From Antilocapra americana (taxonomy: Eukaryota; Chordata; Mammalia; Artiodactyla; Antilocapridae), in NCBI GenBank assembly GCA_007570785.1, contig ML664152.1, positions 3,579,881-3,643,880 on the forward strand: DNA of 64,000 nucleotides, read 5' to 3'. This document shows positions 1 to 12,130 of this stretch, piece after piece. How positions within the stretch are numbered: position 1 is the stretch's first letter; each line of letters starts with the position of its first letter. Below the pieces are notes generated by a model, which was not told where the DNA came from, searched no databases, and worked only from the letters and a program-made list of their open reading frames with translations. The position numbers were made by a program, and so were the translations under genes.

Positions 1-453
1 CTGTAACTGATACATCCTCTGTGACCCAAAAGCAAAACTTCTCATAATAACTACATATTGTTCAGGGACAGGAGATGCAGTGAAGCAGATTATAAATAAT
101 TTAGTTAAAAATCAAAATTCTTTCAAGTAACATCTGAGTGTCAGAACTGTTTGTTCACCGAGCTGGCAATGGGGGTTGGGTGGATACTAGTAAGGAGCTA
201 TGATCTCTTGGCAGTAAGCTGTGGTCTGGGACCACTTCTGCTAAACAAATGTCAATGAGAAAATATATTCTGCCTAAGAATAACAGAAGTGTGCCACCGC
301 CAGGGCCCTGGCGAGAGCTGGCTTTGCAAACATGCAGACTACAGTGGGGCTGGGAGGCCAGGGCGGCCCTGGCTGGGGCCAGAGGTGGGGGGTGTGTGCT
401 CTGAGGCTGTGGACACAGATGGTGGTTTCTTCACAGGCAGGCTGTCATCTTAC
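1..453 (-). other. PDE9A intron, 5' part only; no exon seen
   Basis: This is sequence downstream of the 454-535 exon in the gene's direction. I find neither the expected next exon nor a confident repeat. A G-rich unique stretch lies at about 330-400. Confidence 0.7.
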
Positions 454-535
454 CTTGGGATAAGAGGGGACATCACGTCGAGGTGTCAGCTTCTTGTTGT
501 TATCCAGAAAACTGTACTTGCAGGGACAGCTGGTC
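454..535 (-). CDS. PDE9A: PDE9A exon (human exon 10 equivalent), last exon before the catalytic domain
   Basis: This exon is 82 nt. It starts with the last base of a split Arg codon and ends in phase 0. It encodes [13 protein letters not shown], then [14 protein letters not shown], which matches the segment joining the PDE9A N-terminal region to the phosphodiesterase domain. As I remember the human protein, differences include His to Asn after FLDN and Thr to Ser before YPK. The acceptor has a T-rich tract followed by cag (tract near 539-552) and the donor is gtaag. The next exon, expected to begin YLLSPE, is not in positions 1-453. A BovB 3' end lies only about 120 bp upstream of this acceptor, in the same orientation as the gene. 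Confidence 0.96.
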
Positions 536-654
536 CTGAAGAAAAAAGCAAAGGTTACTTCTGGCACTGCCACCTTGGGCTTGGTGTCGCCTAGGCATCC
601 AACTGTGGGGAGCTCATTGGAGCCCAAACAACAAACCCCAGAGTTGATGGGCAT

Positions 655-1919
655 GTCAGTCAGTTCAGTCGCTCAGTCGTGTCTGACTCTTTGCAACCCC
701 ATGAACCACAACACACCAGGCCTCCCTGTCCATCACCAACTCCCGGAGTCCACCCAAACCCATGTCCATCGAGTCAGTGATGCCACCCAGCCATCTCATC
801 CTCTGTCATCCCCTTCTCCTCCTGTCCCCAATCCTTCCCAGCATCAGGGTCTTTTCAAATGAGTCAACTCTTTACATGGGGTGGCCAAAGTACTGGAGTT
901 TCAGCTTCAACATCAGTCCTTTCAATGAACACCCAGGACTGATCTCCTTTAGGATGGACTGGTTGGATCTCCTTGCAGTCCAAGGGACTCTCAAGAGTCT
1001 CCTCCAACACCACAGTTCAAAAGCATCAATTCTTTGGCGCTCAGCTTTCTTCACTGTCCAACTCTCACATCCATACATGACTACTGGAAAAACCATAGCC
1101 TTGACTAGACAGACTTTTCTTGGCAAAGTAATGTCTCTGCTTTTCAATATGCTATCTAGGTTGGTCATAACATTCCTTTCAAGGAGTAAGCGTCTTTTAA
1201 TTTCATGGCTGCAATCACCATCTGCAGTGATTCTGGAGCCCCCAAAATAAAGTCAGCCACTGTTTCCACTCTTTCCCCATCTATTTCCCATAAAATGATG
1301 GGACCAGATGCCACGATCTTAGTTTTCTGAATGTTGAGTTTCAAGCCAACTCTTTTACTCTCCTCTTTCACTATCATCAAGAGGCTCTTTAGTTCTTCTT
1401 CACTTTCTGCCATAGGGTGGTGTCATCTGCATATATGAGGTTATTGATATTTCTCCCGGCAATGTTGATTCCAGCTTGTGCTTCTTCCAGCCCAGCCTTT
1501 CTCATGATGTACTCTGCATATAAGTTAGATAAGCAGGGTGACAATATACAGCCTTGACGTACTCCTTTTCCTATTTGGAACCAGTCTGTTGTTCCATGTC
1601 CAGTTCTAACTGTTGCTTCCTGACCTGCATACAGGTTTCTCAAGAGACAGGTCAGGTGGTCTGGTATTCCCATCTCTTTCAGAATTTTCCACAGTGTACT
1701 GTGATCCACACAGTCAAAGGCTTTGGCATAGTCAATAACGTAGAAATAGATGTTTTTCTGGAATGCTCTTGCTTTTTTGATGATCCAGTGGATGTTGGCA
1801 ATTTGATCTCTGGTTCCTCTGCCTTTTCTAAAACCAGCTTGAACATCTGGAAGTTCACGGTTCACGTATTGCTGAAGCCTGGCTTGGAGAATTTTGAGCA
1901 TTACTTCACTAGCGTGTGA
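655..1919 (-). mobile_element. BovB LINE (RTE clade), 5'-truncated, decayed
   Basis: The antisense 3' end of BovB begins with the ttcagtcgctcagtcgtgtc signature. The minus strand carries most of the reverse transcriptase domain, including VRQGCILSP and the catalytic YADDTTL near 1400-1430, in the order expected for RTE elements. The frame is broken just after YADDTTLWQK, so the copy is dead. About 1.27 kb of a roughly 3.2 kb element is present. It lies in the same orientation as PDE9A. Confidence 0.93.
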
Positions 1920-2150
1920 CACACTGCTATATTTAAAATGGGTAACCAACAAGGTCCTACTGTATAGCACAGGGGACTCTGCTCAGTGTTATGTGACAGC
2001 CTGGATGGGAGAGGGGTTTGGGGGAGAATGGATACATGTATATATATATATACATATGACTGAGTCCATTGGCTGTTCTCCTGAAACTATCGTAACACTG
2101 TTAATCAGCTATACCCCAACATAAAATAAAAAGTTTAAAATACATTAAAA
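1920..2150 (+). mobile_element. Bovine-type L1 3' end fragment
   Basis: The sequence runs from actgctatatttaaaatggg, through the cctactgtatagcaca and ctgaaactatcgtaac motifs, to an A-rich tail, matching the L1 3' UTR common in bovids. It includes a short (TA)n at about 2038-2056. It abuts the truncated 5' end of the BovB at 655-1919. Confidence 0.85.
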
Positions 2151-2167
2151 AAGAGTACATGAAGAAA

Positions 2168-2215
2168 ACCTAGCACAGTGCCCCACAGGTAGTAGATACT
2201 CAATAAGTATTATTG
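2168..2215 (-). mobile_element. Possible MIR fragment
   Basis: The segment agcacagtgccccacaggta followed by tactcaataagtattatt resembles the reverse complement of the MIR core and tail. It is very short. Confidence 0.4.
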
Positions 2216-2219
2216 ACAC

Positions 2220-3140
2220 TGCTAAAAACACTCCAAACTCAATCCAACCTGAACCCCACAAATGCCTTCTGTCTTCTTTGTTCCAGAAAAATAAGTCTCA
2301 GAGCCAGAGATGTCTCACTGATAAACCCCAAGGATCCTGCTGGACCTCCTGAGATGATACTGAGTTCTCAGGAAACAGGTCATCTTCACTTACACAGACT
2401 TCGAAAAATCTTTTTCTAATGATGTAAGACACGTTTACTCTAAAAAGTTAAAAAACCATAGAAATAAAGTTAAAAAACTTGTAAGTCCCATTTTACCCAC
2501 TTCTTTCCTCTAAATCTCATGCCTGGAAATGCCTTCTGTTAAGTTCGGGGCATTCTTCCAGAACCTTCCTAGGCATGGACACACATGGGCAGCCCCCAGT
2601 CCTTCTCAACAAGGATGGAATTGTACTGAGCTCGCTCTCTGGCCGCTCGCCTTTTCCACTGACGTGTCACAAACGCACTGCTGATGCTTCAGAGAACTCA
2701 GTCTCGTCCAAAAGCACATCCTCCTTGGGCACCAGGGTGCGGTGGGCCACAGGCCATCAACCCCTCCTGTGACGGGCTCTGAGAACATCCCCACCTGTCC
2801 ACCTTACACACACGCTGAATTTGCTGCCTGACTCCTGTTCATCACTCAACGTCAAGGCAACAAGAATGGAACAAACGGAGCCCGCTGGCTTTGGAGGGAA
2901 GCCCCCTTCTAACGTCAGGGCCAAGTGTGCTGGCCTGTGGGGACACATCTGGGGGCTGCTCCAGGAGATCTGGGCACCTTAACTCCTTTTGAAGGAACTC
3001 CCAGTCCCCCCCAAACAGGGAACACAGTGGGGTGTCTAAACTCTGCCCCCCTCCTGCCTTGTGTGAGATTCCCAGGCAGGGGGCAGGAGCCAACACAGAA
3101 GCCCATGCAGGTCTGTAAATAAAGTTTCATCTCCTGGGAA
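2220..3140. other. Intronic unique sequence
   Basis: No exon, RNA gene or confident repeat is seen. The short open frames on both strands here show no family resemblance and are attributed to moderate GC content. Confidence 0.5.
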
Positions 3141-3149
3141 AGCAATTCA

Positions 3150-3500
3150 TATCGTATTGTAAAAGCCATAAGGAAATTCATATCCTTCAAGCTGCAAGCC
3201 TCCTCTGGGGAATTTACCTTAAGAAGAGAATTAGATGCAAGCAAACCGCTCGAAGGTATTCACCACAGTGTTATCTGTTGCTGCAAAAACACAAAACTAG
3301 AGTAGAAGCTACCTGACTGTCCCCCAGTGGGAAATAATTTAAATCATTTTGGTACCTCGACAGGGAGGGCTGTTATGTCATCTCTAATTACAAGCATTAT
3401 GTGAAGCCAGGGAATTTGGGGTGAAAAGGGAAAAAGAAACGTTGCCTACAGTATGTCCTGAAAAGTAATAGAGAACAATTTACCAAGGAAAGAAGCCATT
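3150..3500 (+). mobile_element. Probable old L1M 3' region
   Basis: The stretch reads like a diverged L1 3' region: gaatttaccttaagaaga, then ttcaccacagtgttatctgt, then a gtgggaaataatttaaat block, then the dinucleotide-poor end. These are the usual landmarks in order, heavily mutated. Confidence 0.5.
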
Positions 3501-5540
3501 CGTTTGGTGGGTGAGAATGAGGGCCAGACCGTGGGCTCCTGAGTGTCTGAGGCTACATTTTGACCTACTGATTGTTAACAATTCTGTAAGTGAAAAGAAA
3601 ATTACAATGCAGTGTTTCATAGTTGTTTTTCAAAACTGGGTATCTATACACAGAAAAACGCTCGGGAAGCTCTGGACTGGGTTTCAGCCGGGAGCACTGT
3701 GGCTGCTGTGGTGAGTACTGACTCTCCCCACCAACAGTACCGTCTGCAGGTTTGACGAGGAGGCTAGACCATGTGCAAACTCAGAGTAACACGCCTGCTC
3801 CTTTTTGGAAGACAGGCTCAATATGATCTTCTCAGTGTGCCACTACTTTTTCCCTCCACCCTATGCCTGTGAGAATCATCTGAGATGCTGAGGACAGCTT
3901 CGTGTGTGGAGGGAGATTCTAAGACAGACTGAGCAAAAGAGGACCAAAGTGAACCAGGAAAGCACGCCAACCAGATGATGTCCGGGGCCGCCTTGTACCA
4001 GAGAACCTCCACTGCCACACGTCTGAGCAGTGAGAACTTGTCCATGCTCTGAAGACCACACGCAGCATCGTCATTATTCTTCTCGTGCTTTTAACCTCTT
4101 CTGAACCAACAGCTGCACGCGTGCTGTGCAGGCGGGTTGTGTACCTTTCCCAGGAGGGTTGTGTGAGCTTCCGCCATCCAGGATGGTTTGACTGCTGGCA
4201 TCTCTCTGCTTGCTCGAAAACCCCAGCATTTGGGGGTCCTGCCAAGTCCTGCCCACGTTGGCCAGGTGCCCCTGCCGGCTCCCTCTGTGCCTGTTGCCAG
4301 GGGAACCAGCATTCTCCAGCTGACAGAGCCTCTGGCATGGTGTCTCTCCTTTTCTATTAGCGGCTGGTTTTTGCTTCTGGGTTCTGCACTCCCAGCCCTC
4401 CCTCTCCTGGTGCTCAGTCCAGTGGTCAAGGCCACGTGCTTGGGACAAAAGCAGAGATGGTGGGCTCCAGGGCCCTTGGATGCTGCCTTGAGTGTTCCCG
4501 CAGAGCCCCGTTGGGATGAACCTTCCAGCTCCACTCTTGTGGACACGTGCTCAGTGGGGTTGGACCTTGCCCTACAGCTGGGTGGGTGATTCGCCCTCTT
4601 TCCTCTTGGGGAAAAGCCAAGAGAAACCCAAGGCCTGGGTCTCAGAGGACTCTTGCCCGCTCCGAGGGTGTCTGTGGGTCTGAGTGTGATCCAACCCAAC
4701 CACTATCCTGTTATTCCCTGGGGAAAGATGGTTTTGGTCCATGCAGACCCCTGGCTCCAAGGCCACCCTGTGGTGTGCTCATGGGTGGGTGAAAGTGGTC
4801 ATCACTTCAGACTCACTGACCACCCGAGGGCGTACAGAGCTGGGCTTGCCCAGGCTTGGACCTTTGTTCCTCTCTCAGCTCCGCCCTAGGCAGGACCACT
4901 GCCCAGCTGGGCTGACATCGTCAGAAAGAGCTGCTCAGCCATGTGATCCCAGGTAACAAGCCAGGTCTCGGGACGCTGCATGGCCCCACCCTCTGTGTGA
5001 TTAGGATGGAACCCTGCCATCAACAGAGACTGAGGGGGGCAGTGCAAATGACTTACCCTCCATCTGAGTCAACTTCTCCATATAGAAAAGGGCAGGGCTG
5101 TTTGTATGGGGCCCAGGGGGCCGCCAGGCTGCTGGGCCAGGGTCCCAGGTGGGTGATGCTACTGTAGATCAGACCTACATCCAGGAAGCTAGATTTCCTT
5201 TTCCTGATTGTGTCGGCAATGTTGGAGCCTTTGCCCTACTCTATTTTTGATTGAAGAGTTACAATCACTCGTCTCTCACCTACACGGCTGCTGTGAAAAC
5301 CGCTGGCTGAGACAGCTTCGCTCTAGACTTGGTTATGACACAGGGAGGGCGCCTCTTCAGATCAATGTGGTGCTGTGAGCTCCAAGAATGCACTTCTGGT
5401 GGGGGGTGGCATATGGAAGGGACTTCAAACTTGGATGAACCCAGCTCAGCTCTCCCTGCCCCAGGGGGGCACCTGCAGGGACATCTCATCTACCCTAGGC
5501 TCCAGGATCAGGTGGGTCTTCTCCATGCAGTATCTTACGT
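3500..5540. other. Intronic unique sequence, GC-moderate
   Basis: This stretch holds many overlapping short open frames on both strands (for example at 4091-4699) with no recognizable domain, Kozak context or splice pattern. I see no repeat family. Confidence 0.5.
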
Positions 5541-5671
5541 CCCCTCTGTGTCCTCATACCCTGAGGTCCTAACAGCACCTCTGATTGTGACCTCCTTTGG
5601 AACAGGGCTGTCACAGATGTAATGAGTTCAGATCAGCCATGCTGGAGGAAGGTGACCCCTCACTCAGCATG
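5540..5671 (+). mobile_element. MLT1-type MaLR LTR, 5' portion (split)
   Basis: The sequence gaggtcctaacagcacct, then tgtgacctcctttggaacag, then cacagatgtaatgagtt follows the 5' half of MLT1-class LTRs (ERVL-MaLR). It stops where BovB begins and resumes at 6104. This is an old solo LTR remnant with no internal coding part. Confidence 0.75.
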
Positions 5672-6103
5672 ACTACTGTTATTCAGTTGCCAAGTCATAT
5701 CTGATTCTTTGCCTCCACCCCTAGCCCCAATCTCCCCATGGACTGAGGCACACCAGGGTTCCCTGTCCTTCACTATCTTCCAGAGTTTGCCCAAGTTCAT
5801 GTCCACTGAATTGGTGATGCCATCCAGTCAACTCATCCTCTGTCACCCCCTTCTCCTCTGCCCTCAGTCTTTCTCAGCATCAGGGTCCTTTCCAATTAGT
5901 CAGCTCTTCGCATCAGATGGCCAAAGTACTGGAAATTCAGCTTCAGCATCAGTCCTTCCAGTGAATATTCAGGGTTGATTTCCTTTAGGATTTACTGGTT
6001 TGATCTTGCTGTCCAAGGGACTTTCAAGTTTTCTCCAACACCACAGTTCAAAAGCATCCATTCTTCAGCACTCAGCCTTCTTTATTGTCCAGCTCTCACA
6101 TCC
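5672..6103 (-). mobile_element. BovB 3' end inserted into an MLT1 LTR
   Basis: This is the antisense BovB 3' region: ttattcagttgccaagtc, then ccatccagtcaactcatcct, then the aacaccacagttcaaaagca block and the tccagctctcacatc end. It is truncated before the RT catalytic region. The gcatgact at its left and gtgact at its right may be an eroded target-site duplication. Confidence 0.85.
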
Positions 6104-6412
6104 GTGTGACTTGACTGGTGACAGGGGACTCTTGGATACAGAGACAGACACACACAGAGAAAGGCCATGCAGAGACAGAGGCAGACCCTGGAGTGATGCT
6201 CTGCAAGCCAAGGAGCCCCAAGAATCACCGACACCCCCAGAAGCTGGGAGGGAGGCCTGGGACAGGTCCCCTAAGAGCCTTCCTAGCGAGCCTGGGCTTC
6301 CTGACACCTTTGTTTCAGACTTCTAACCCTCAGAACTGTGGAAAAATAAACTACTGTTTTCAGCCCTCAGTTAGTGGTACTTTGCTATAGCAGCCACAGG
6401 AAACTCACACAA
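6104..6412 (+). mobile_element. MLT1-type MaLR LTR, 3' portion
   Basis: It resumes with tgactggtgacaggggactc and continues through a cagagacagacacacacaga block to gacttctaaccctcagaact, aataaactactgttttcag and the terminal gtggtactttgc...aggaaactcacaca. This is the typical MLT1 polyadenylation-signal end. Confidence 0.8.
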
Positions 6413-6654
6413 CCTGGATGAAATCCCGATTTTTCTCTTGCGCTCTGATCCAAATGGCCAGTGCACGTCTGAGACCATAGCGGAAGCACTGCCTCGCCCC
6501 CGCCCCCACCGGGCTCTGTACAGATGAGGGCGCCTGCCACCTGAGGGGGCAGGACCAGCTGGTGGGGCTGGCTCATGACTCACCCCGGCAGGAGTCAGCC
6601 ATTTGAGAAGGGGTGAGAGGCTGCATTATAAACCCCCTCCCACCATGTGCCCCT

Positions 6655-6870
6655 GAAATGAACGTGTGTGCTCAGGTGCTACATCACGTCTGACTCTTAG
6701 CAACCTCACGGACTGCAGCCCACCAGGCTCCTCTGTGGATGGGATTTCCAGGCAAGGATACTGGAGCCTTGTCATTTCCTTTTCCAGGGGATCTTCCCGA
6801 CACAGGGATCAAACCTGCGTCTCCTGTGGTGCAGGCAGACACTCTTTACCACTGTGCCACCTGGGAACCA
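6655..6870 (-). mobile_element. Bov-tA SINE
   Basis: Antisense Bov-tA: the BovB-derived part tcacgtctgactcttagcaa, then ccaccaggctcctctgtgg, then the tRNA-Glu-derived head gatcaaacctgcgtctcct and ctttaccactgtgccacctg. It is nearly full length. Confidence 0.9.
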
Positions 6871-8421
6871 ACTATACTTCAAAAAAGCCAACCTGTCTCC
6901 CACAAGTGCTCTGTGGGCTCCATGGATGCAACATGTTTGTGGGTGAGGCGATTCCACAGAGGGAAGGTGGGGGACGGGGCCCCGAGCGAACCCCCGCCCC
7001 CTCTTGCTGCAGCAGACACGGCACCGGGCCACAGGCAGCCAGTCCCAGGCTGGTCTCCGAGGGGCCGGGACAGGGCCTTGGCTAACTCACTTTTCTTCCC
7101 TGGGTGTGAGGACTAGCCACAGGTCAGAGGTCCAGCATGCCGCAGCCAGAGGGCTGAGTTGAGCCCTGCAGATCCGAGCCTGAGGGTGATGTGGTGATAG
7201 ACGCCTTCTTCCAGCTGCTGAGCTGGGTCCCAGCCCCAGGGTCCCAGCAATGGGGCTGCAAGGTTAACTACAGAGCTCTCACGGGGCACTGTCTCCTGAC
7301 CCTAAACAGCCTCCGGCTTCAGGGATAGTGTGGATGAATTATTCATTCATAGTTTTCTGCTGTCACAAACTCCTTGGCCCAACTTCTCCCATGTCCAATG
7401 GGACGAGACAGCCGGGAATCCAAACTAGATGACAAGTATGACAGGCACATGGCGTGGTCCTGGGAAGACAAGCCATCGTGGCTCTGAGCCCATTGGGCTA
7501 GTCCCGAGCCCACCCTGAGGCTGCCAGCCTCACCACTCTCTGGCGGGACCACCAGCTTCCCTGTCCCCTCCTGGCCCAAAGGCACCTCACTCAGCCACCC
7601 TCCCCACTAGCAGGTTGCCTTCAATTTTGAAAATTCCAGGAATGGTCTTCAGGGTGTCAGGCAGCCTCGTAAGATCCAGTGTGCTTGCACAGGGCTGTGA
7701 GTGGGCCCAGAAGTCCTGTTAAGTCCCATTAGGCCCAGTGTAACCTCAGCCACCTTAGTGGCATGGTGTTCTGGGGGTGACAAGCCACATCATCACCACG
7801 CGGGCTCTGGATGGGTAACCATGGGCATGAAGGGCAGACAGGCAGAGCTGGTCGCATCAGAGAGCACCCGGCACAGCCCTGCACACAAGTGCTCCATGCA
7901 TGCACCACATCCCACGTCGTCTCTGTTGAGGGGGCCATCTCCACCCTCAACCTGCACATTTGCTTTGACCCCAGTTCAGCCAGGGGTCCAGCTGCGCCCG
8001 AAACCCCACTCTCCCCCAGGAAGTGCCTGGGATTTTTCATGGATTTTGACACCCAGGACAAGTGTCCTCTGGAAGTCAAAGGCCCTCCTCCTTTAACTGC
8101 TCCCTCTTTCAAAATAATCGATGCCGACTGTGTTCAAGCTGAGGGTGTGAATCTTAACCATTTTCTATAGGACGCTGACTCTCCTCTTCTGTGACGTCAT
8201 CCTCCCCACCTCCCAGGGCCATAAACTCTCTTTTGTGAGAAGAAAGCTGTGTAACAGAAAAGCAGATCCCAGACGGGTGCCCACCCAAGCCCAGCTGAAC
8301 CAGATTCTTCAGCCTCGCTTCTGGGGGGAAAAAAAAAGCCTAGGGCCCCCTCCGCCCCATACGGCTACGCAGTGCTCTGCCCCCGGCCGTCTGCCCGCTC
8401 CTCCCCCGGCACAGACCTTAC
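6871..8421. other. Intronic unique sequence up to the exon at 8422
   Basis: No repeat or further exon is recognized. Open frames such as 7701-8096 are not supported by any domain or splice evidence. Confidence 0.5.
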
Positions 8422-8506
8422 CTGTTGCTTCTGGCTGCCAGCTCCTCCCTCATCTTTTTAATGTCACTCTTGCATTTCTCAATCTCCACCACTTTTAGTC
8501 CTTCCA
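8422..8506 (-). CDS. PDE9A: PDE9A exon (human exon 9 equivalent)
   Basis: This exon is 85 nt, starting with TG that completes a Leu codon and ending with AG of a split Arg codon. It encodes [20 protein letters not shown] followed by ELAARSN, a highly charged, helix-prone stretch nearly identical to human PDE9A. It belongs to the predicted helical linker before the catalytic domain. The acceptor is ccccag with a weak pyrimidine tract and the donor is gtaaggt, a good match to consensus. Both flanking introns exceed 7 kb. Confidence 0.96.
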
Positions 8507-10397
8507 CTGGGGACCAAGAGAAACAAGGGGGTTACCATGGATACACGTGGAGGATGGGGAGGCTGGTAACTGGGGGTTCGCCCACGGCTCCCATGTCCAC
8601 TGCGGGGTGCGAAGGAGGGGAGGCTGGCTCAGACCCTGGTTCCCAATCCCACCCGCCTTGCTGATTCTCTGGCTTCCCCCTCACTCGGCTGAAACACAGC
8701 TGCCCCCAGACACACGCCTGTTCATTGCATTCAGGCTGGTGGTTCCTCTAGGATGGAAGCCCCTCCCCATCCCTACTCCATGAATCTCCACTCTGCCCTC
8801 ACCCACTTCTTGCTTTCTCTCCATACCCATAAGCATCAGCTGAGGATCCGGGACAAAGCATCTTTTATCCCCCAAAGAAAAAGGGGGTTATGTGTTCCCA
8901 GGGTATTAAAATGCAATGGAAGATTCAGGGGGCAAAAATCACAGCTTCCCAGCAAGAATGGAAATTTCATTAAGATAAGGAGCTTTGCACTTTGAGATCC
9001 TGTAGAGCAGTTAACCAGGAGAAGTCCAGACTTGAAATGGTGAGAAATGAACAGGCCAGGAGAAGGACCCCAGGCTTGGTCATACTTCTGGGGTGCTGTG
9101 GCGAGGGGGGGTTCCCTGAAGTCAGAACACTACTATTTTGTTTTTCATCAAAGGATGAACTGGCGCTTACACCCACAAGCGAGTATTCAACTTCAAGACA
9201 CACACTTGGCAGGTGCATATTTAGCCCAGAAATGCTGCCAGCTTTGGAGAGGCTTTCAGACTAGAGTCAGTTCATAAGAAATAAGAGATGGGCTTTGTTA
9301 CTTTGTAATCACACCTCGATTTTCATGCAAAAAGATACTACCCACGATGCCACTCATCCCCCTTTTCATCAAGCTCTGAATATGGCTAAAAATAAAATGC
9401 AGATGATTTCTAAAAGAAAGACAAAGCAGCTCGGTGACTTCCGCTGGTTTCCATTAATCCCCTCCCGCCGGGAGGGGCTGTCAGCAGCTCTGGAGCTCAT
9501 GGCGGTGGAAATTTTCCCAGCACCGCTCTGGGCAGGCAGGCAGGAACTAGAACCTCCCTGGGCAGGTTTTCTAACATTTCAGGGTCAGGGGCCAAGCGGG
9601 GGCCAGGCTTTGTGAAACCAAGGCATCTTTGATCTTTGAATCTGGTCCTGGTGACCTGCTTCTGTGCCATGTGGGAGGCCAAGGGAGAGGCTCCAAAACC
9701 ACCTCCTCCCTTCCATACCAGGACATGGGGCAGTGAGGTGGGGGGGTGGAGGAAACGACACCAGCACTTCGAGCGCCCACTGGGACCCCATGCCCTCCTT
9801 CGGGGTACGGTGCTGTCAGTCCTTTCTTGCATCGCGGACCCTGTTAGGAGGTGGGCAGAAGCTTGGGCCCACTCCCAAGAGGTGCAGCAGCACAGACCGT
9901 AAAGGTTTGCATCGGAACCAGGAGTGTGCCCCCGCCCAGGGCACTCCTCAGCCTCGGTCCCAATGCAAGATGCTCACTCCTCGGAGGAGGGGACCGCGTT
10001 GCAGCCATGTCTGTCACTGGGACATACAGTGGAGTCAACATCAGCGGCAGGGAGGGGCCCAGGAAAGGACTGCTAACAAGTGAAGAGCAGAAAATTTCAG
10101 AAAGGGGAATACAGCTGGAGAAGGGACCTGGCATATTGTGGCATAGACTTGGATGCAAAAAGGGAATCCATGTGGGAAAGAGAGACCATGCTGTATAGTC
10201 CAAACAGGGCAGCGGTGCCCTGCCAGTCAGGGTCCATGGTTACACTCATTTTGTTTCCAGCATCACTTTTCTGAATATAAAATAACCTATGACTACTACA
10301 GAAAATGGAGCAAATACAGGGCCTATCAAAGAAGAGTATTTAAAAATGTATCCATGAGCCCATTGGGCCAGAAGAGAATTCATTTAATGTTATATGG
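8507..10397. other. Intronic unique sequence
   Basis: This is the 3' part of the 9.1 kb intron and immediately precedes the exon at 8422-8506. I see no confident repeat. It contains a G-rich run near 9740 and several unsupported short open frames. Confidence 0.5.
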
Positions 10398-10736
10398 TGT
10401 TGGAGAAGACTCGAGAGTCCCTTGGACTACAAGGAGATCAAACCAGTCAATCTTGAAGTAAATTAATCCTGAATATTCATTGGAGGAACTGATGCTGTGG
10501 CCACCTGATGCCAAGAGCCAACTCACTGGAAAAGACCCTAATGCTGGGAAAGATTGAAGGCATGAGGAGAAGGGTACGACAGAGGATGAGATGGTTGGAC
10601 AGTATCACTGACTTGATGGAGATGAGTTTGAGCAAGCTCTGGGAGATAGTGAAGGACAGGGAAGCCTGGCGTGCTGCAGTCCATGGGGTCGCAAAGAGGC
10701 AGATGTGACTGAGCAACTGAACAACAGCAACAATAT
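10398..10736 (+). mobile_element. BovB 3' end
   Basis: Sense-strand BovB 3' region: gaagactcgagagtcccttg, then aaaagaccctaatgctggga, then the gtccatggggtcgcaaaga tail and (aac)n. It is truncated and carries an internal deletion around 10480-10500. Confidence 0.88.
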
Positions 10737-10765
10737 ATTATATATGTGTGTGTGTGTGTGTGTGT
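10737..10765. repeat. (TG)n microsatellite
   Basis: A short tata stretch is followed by about ten TG units directly after the BovB 3' end, a common place for simple repeats to grow. Confidence 0.85.
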
Positions 10766-10837
10766 ATCCTTCTAGGCATTTCTCTCCCACCTCCATGCAT
10801 TCTTAATATCTATCTATTTACTCTTATTTTTAAAAAG

Positions 10838-11030
10838 ACAGGAGATTTTCCTGCCAATGCAGTGGTTAAGGCTTCGTCTTTCAATGCAGGGGGCCTGGGG
10901 TTCAATACCTGGTCGGGAGCTAAGATCCAATATGCCTTGAAGCTAAAAAACCAAAACATAAGATAGAAACAATACTGTAACAAATTAGATAAAGACTTTA
11001 AAAACGATCCACGTCAAAAAAAATTCTTGA
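10838..11030 (+). mobile_element. tRNA-derived SINE (CHR/SINE2 type)
   Basis: The tRNA-like head agtggttaaggcttcgtctt and ggggttcaatacctggtcg (B-box-like) is followed by the characteristic tail with aacaaattagataaagactt and an A-rich end. Confidence 0.8.
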
Positions 11031-12130
11031 AAAAAAAAGACAAATTTGAGGATCATGCTGCTCTGTTTTCTCATTTGCTTTTTTCCATCATCAAGGTCAA
11101 GGATGCTCCTGTTAGCAGCTGCCCACTAGCTCATGGCTCTTGGTGGCTGCCTGATGTTTGATCGAATGAATATTGGAACTGATGTAGATCAGATTCCTTA
11201 GCCATTTATTGGGGGTAATGTTAAGATTCAGTCTTTTGAGCTACACAGTATGATATCACTTATCTGAATCTCAGAGATCCAGAATTTACAGCAAAGATGC
11301 TTATGAAATGGAGCCTGGTTGCCAAGGAAATTGCCGGTGAGCAGTGGGCGAGAAAATAACATGTCATGGGATTAAAGTGCCAGAGCGCAGGGAGGAAGCT
11401 GGGAGGCACTGGGCCGATGCAGGAACACACGGCCCTGGGGCAGCCCCTCCCAGGCCTTGCTGGACACCAGGCTCCCTTTTGGAAGATCTTGTGGCAGCAA
11501 GAAGGCCGACTATGCTGGGCCTCCCCCAGGTCACTGTGGTGACCCAATGAGGCCCGGTGGTGGGGACGGATGTCAGCTGCCCACATCTTGGCCCACTCGT
11601 CAGTCCCAAACTTTAAACACATGTGGGCACAGACTGGAGCCCCAGACTAGTGGCCTGAGCATCCCATGGACTCTGCTGGCCTCTCTCAGACTTTAGAAGT
11701 GGCTCTGTGCGCCTCTGCAGGTCACAGCTGCCCTGGAGGAGAATGTTCAGGAATGATTTGCTAAGAGGGATGCTGGCTTCAGGAATGGGGCCTCAGGGGG
11801 CAGGAGCAAGAGGGTAGTCACGGAGGCAGCTCTGTCTTGTTCTCTCCTGCCCCCAGCCCCGTGGGGCTCTCCTGAGAGGCCACTGTGGGCAGGCCAGGCC
11901 CTGGTGGGGCTGCAGAGCTTTGAAAATTGTTTACAGACATGTAGGAACAGAGCCGTGTTTCAGCATTTCTGCCAAGAACTCTGCAAAGGAATTTGCATAA
12001 AGCACATTTCCCGAGTGACAAAAAGAAAAGCAAGGTTTGATTTCAGTTTTCTGGGTTGTTTGCTTGACCTGGCTGTAAACTCAGGCCCCTGGGGCCAGCT
12101 CTCCAGTGTTTAGGTTTTGGGCCAGGCCTG
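11031..12130. other. Intronic unique sequence
   Basis: I see no confident repeat or exon. Confidence 0.5.

Noticed and set aside
1..453. Next PDE9A exon (expected to begin YLLSPE)
   Set aside because: No such coding sequence with an acceptor site is present in this interval.
1165..1970. Minus-strand open frames with reverse-transcriptase similarity as host genes
   Set aside because: They are fragments of a BovB LINE with frameshifts, not host genes.
4091..4699. 202-codon minus-strand open frame as a gene
   Set aside because: It overlaps other open frames on both strands, with no domain, splice or repeat evidence; it is consistent with chance in GC-rich DNA.
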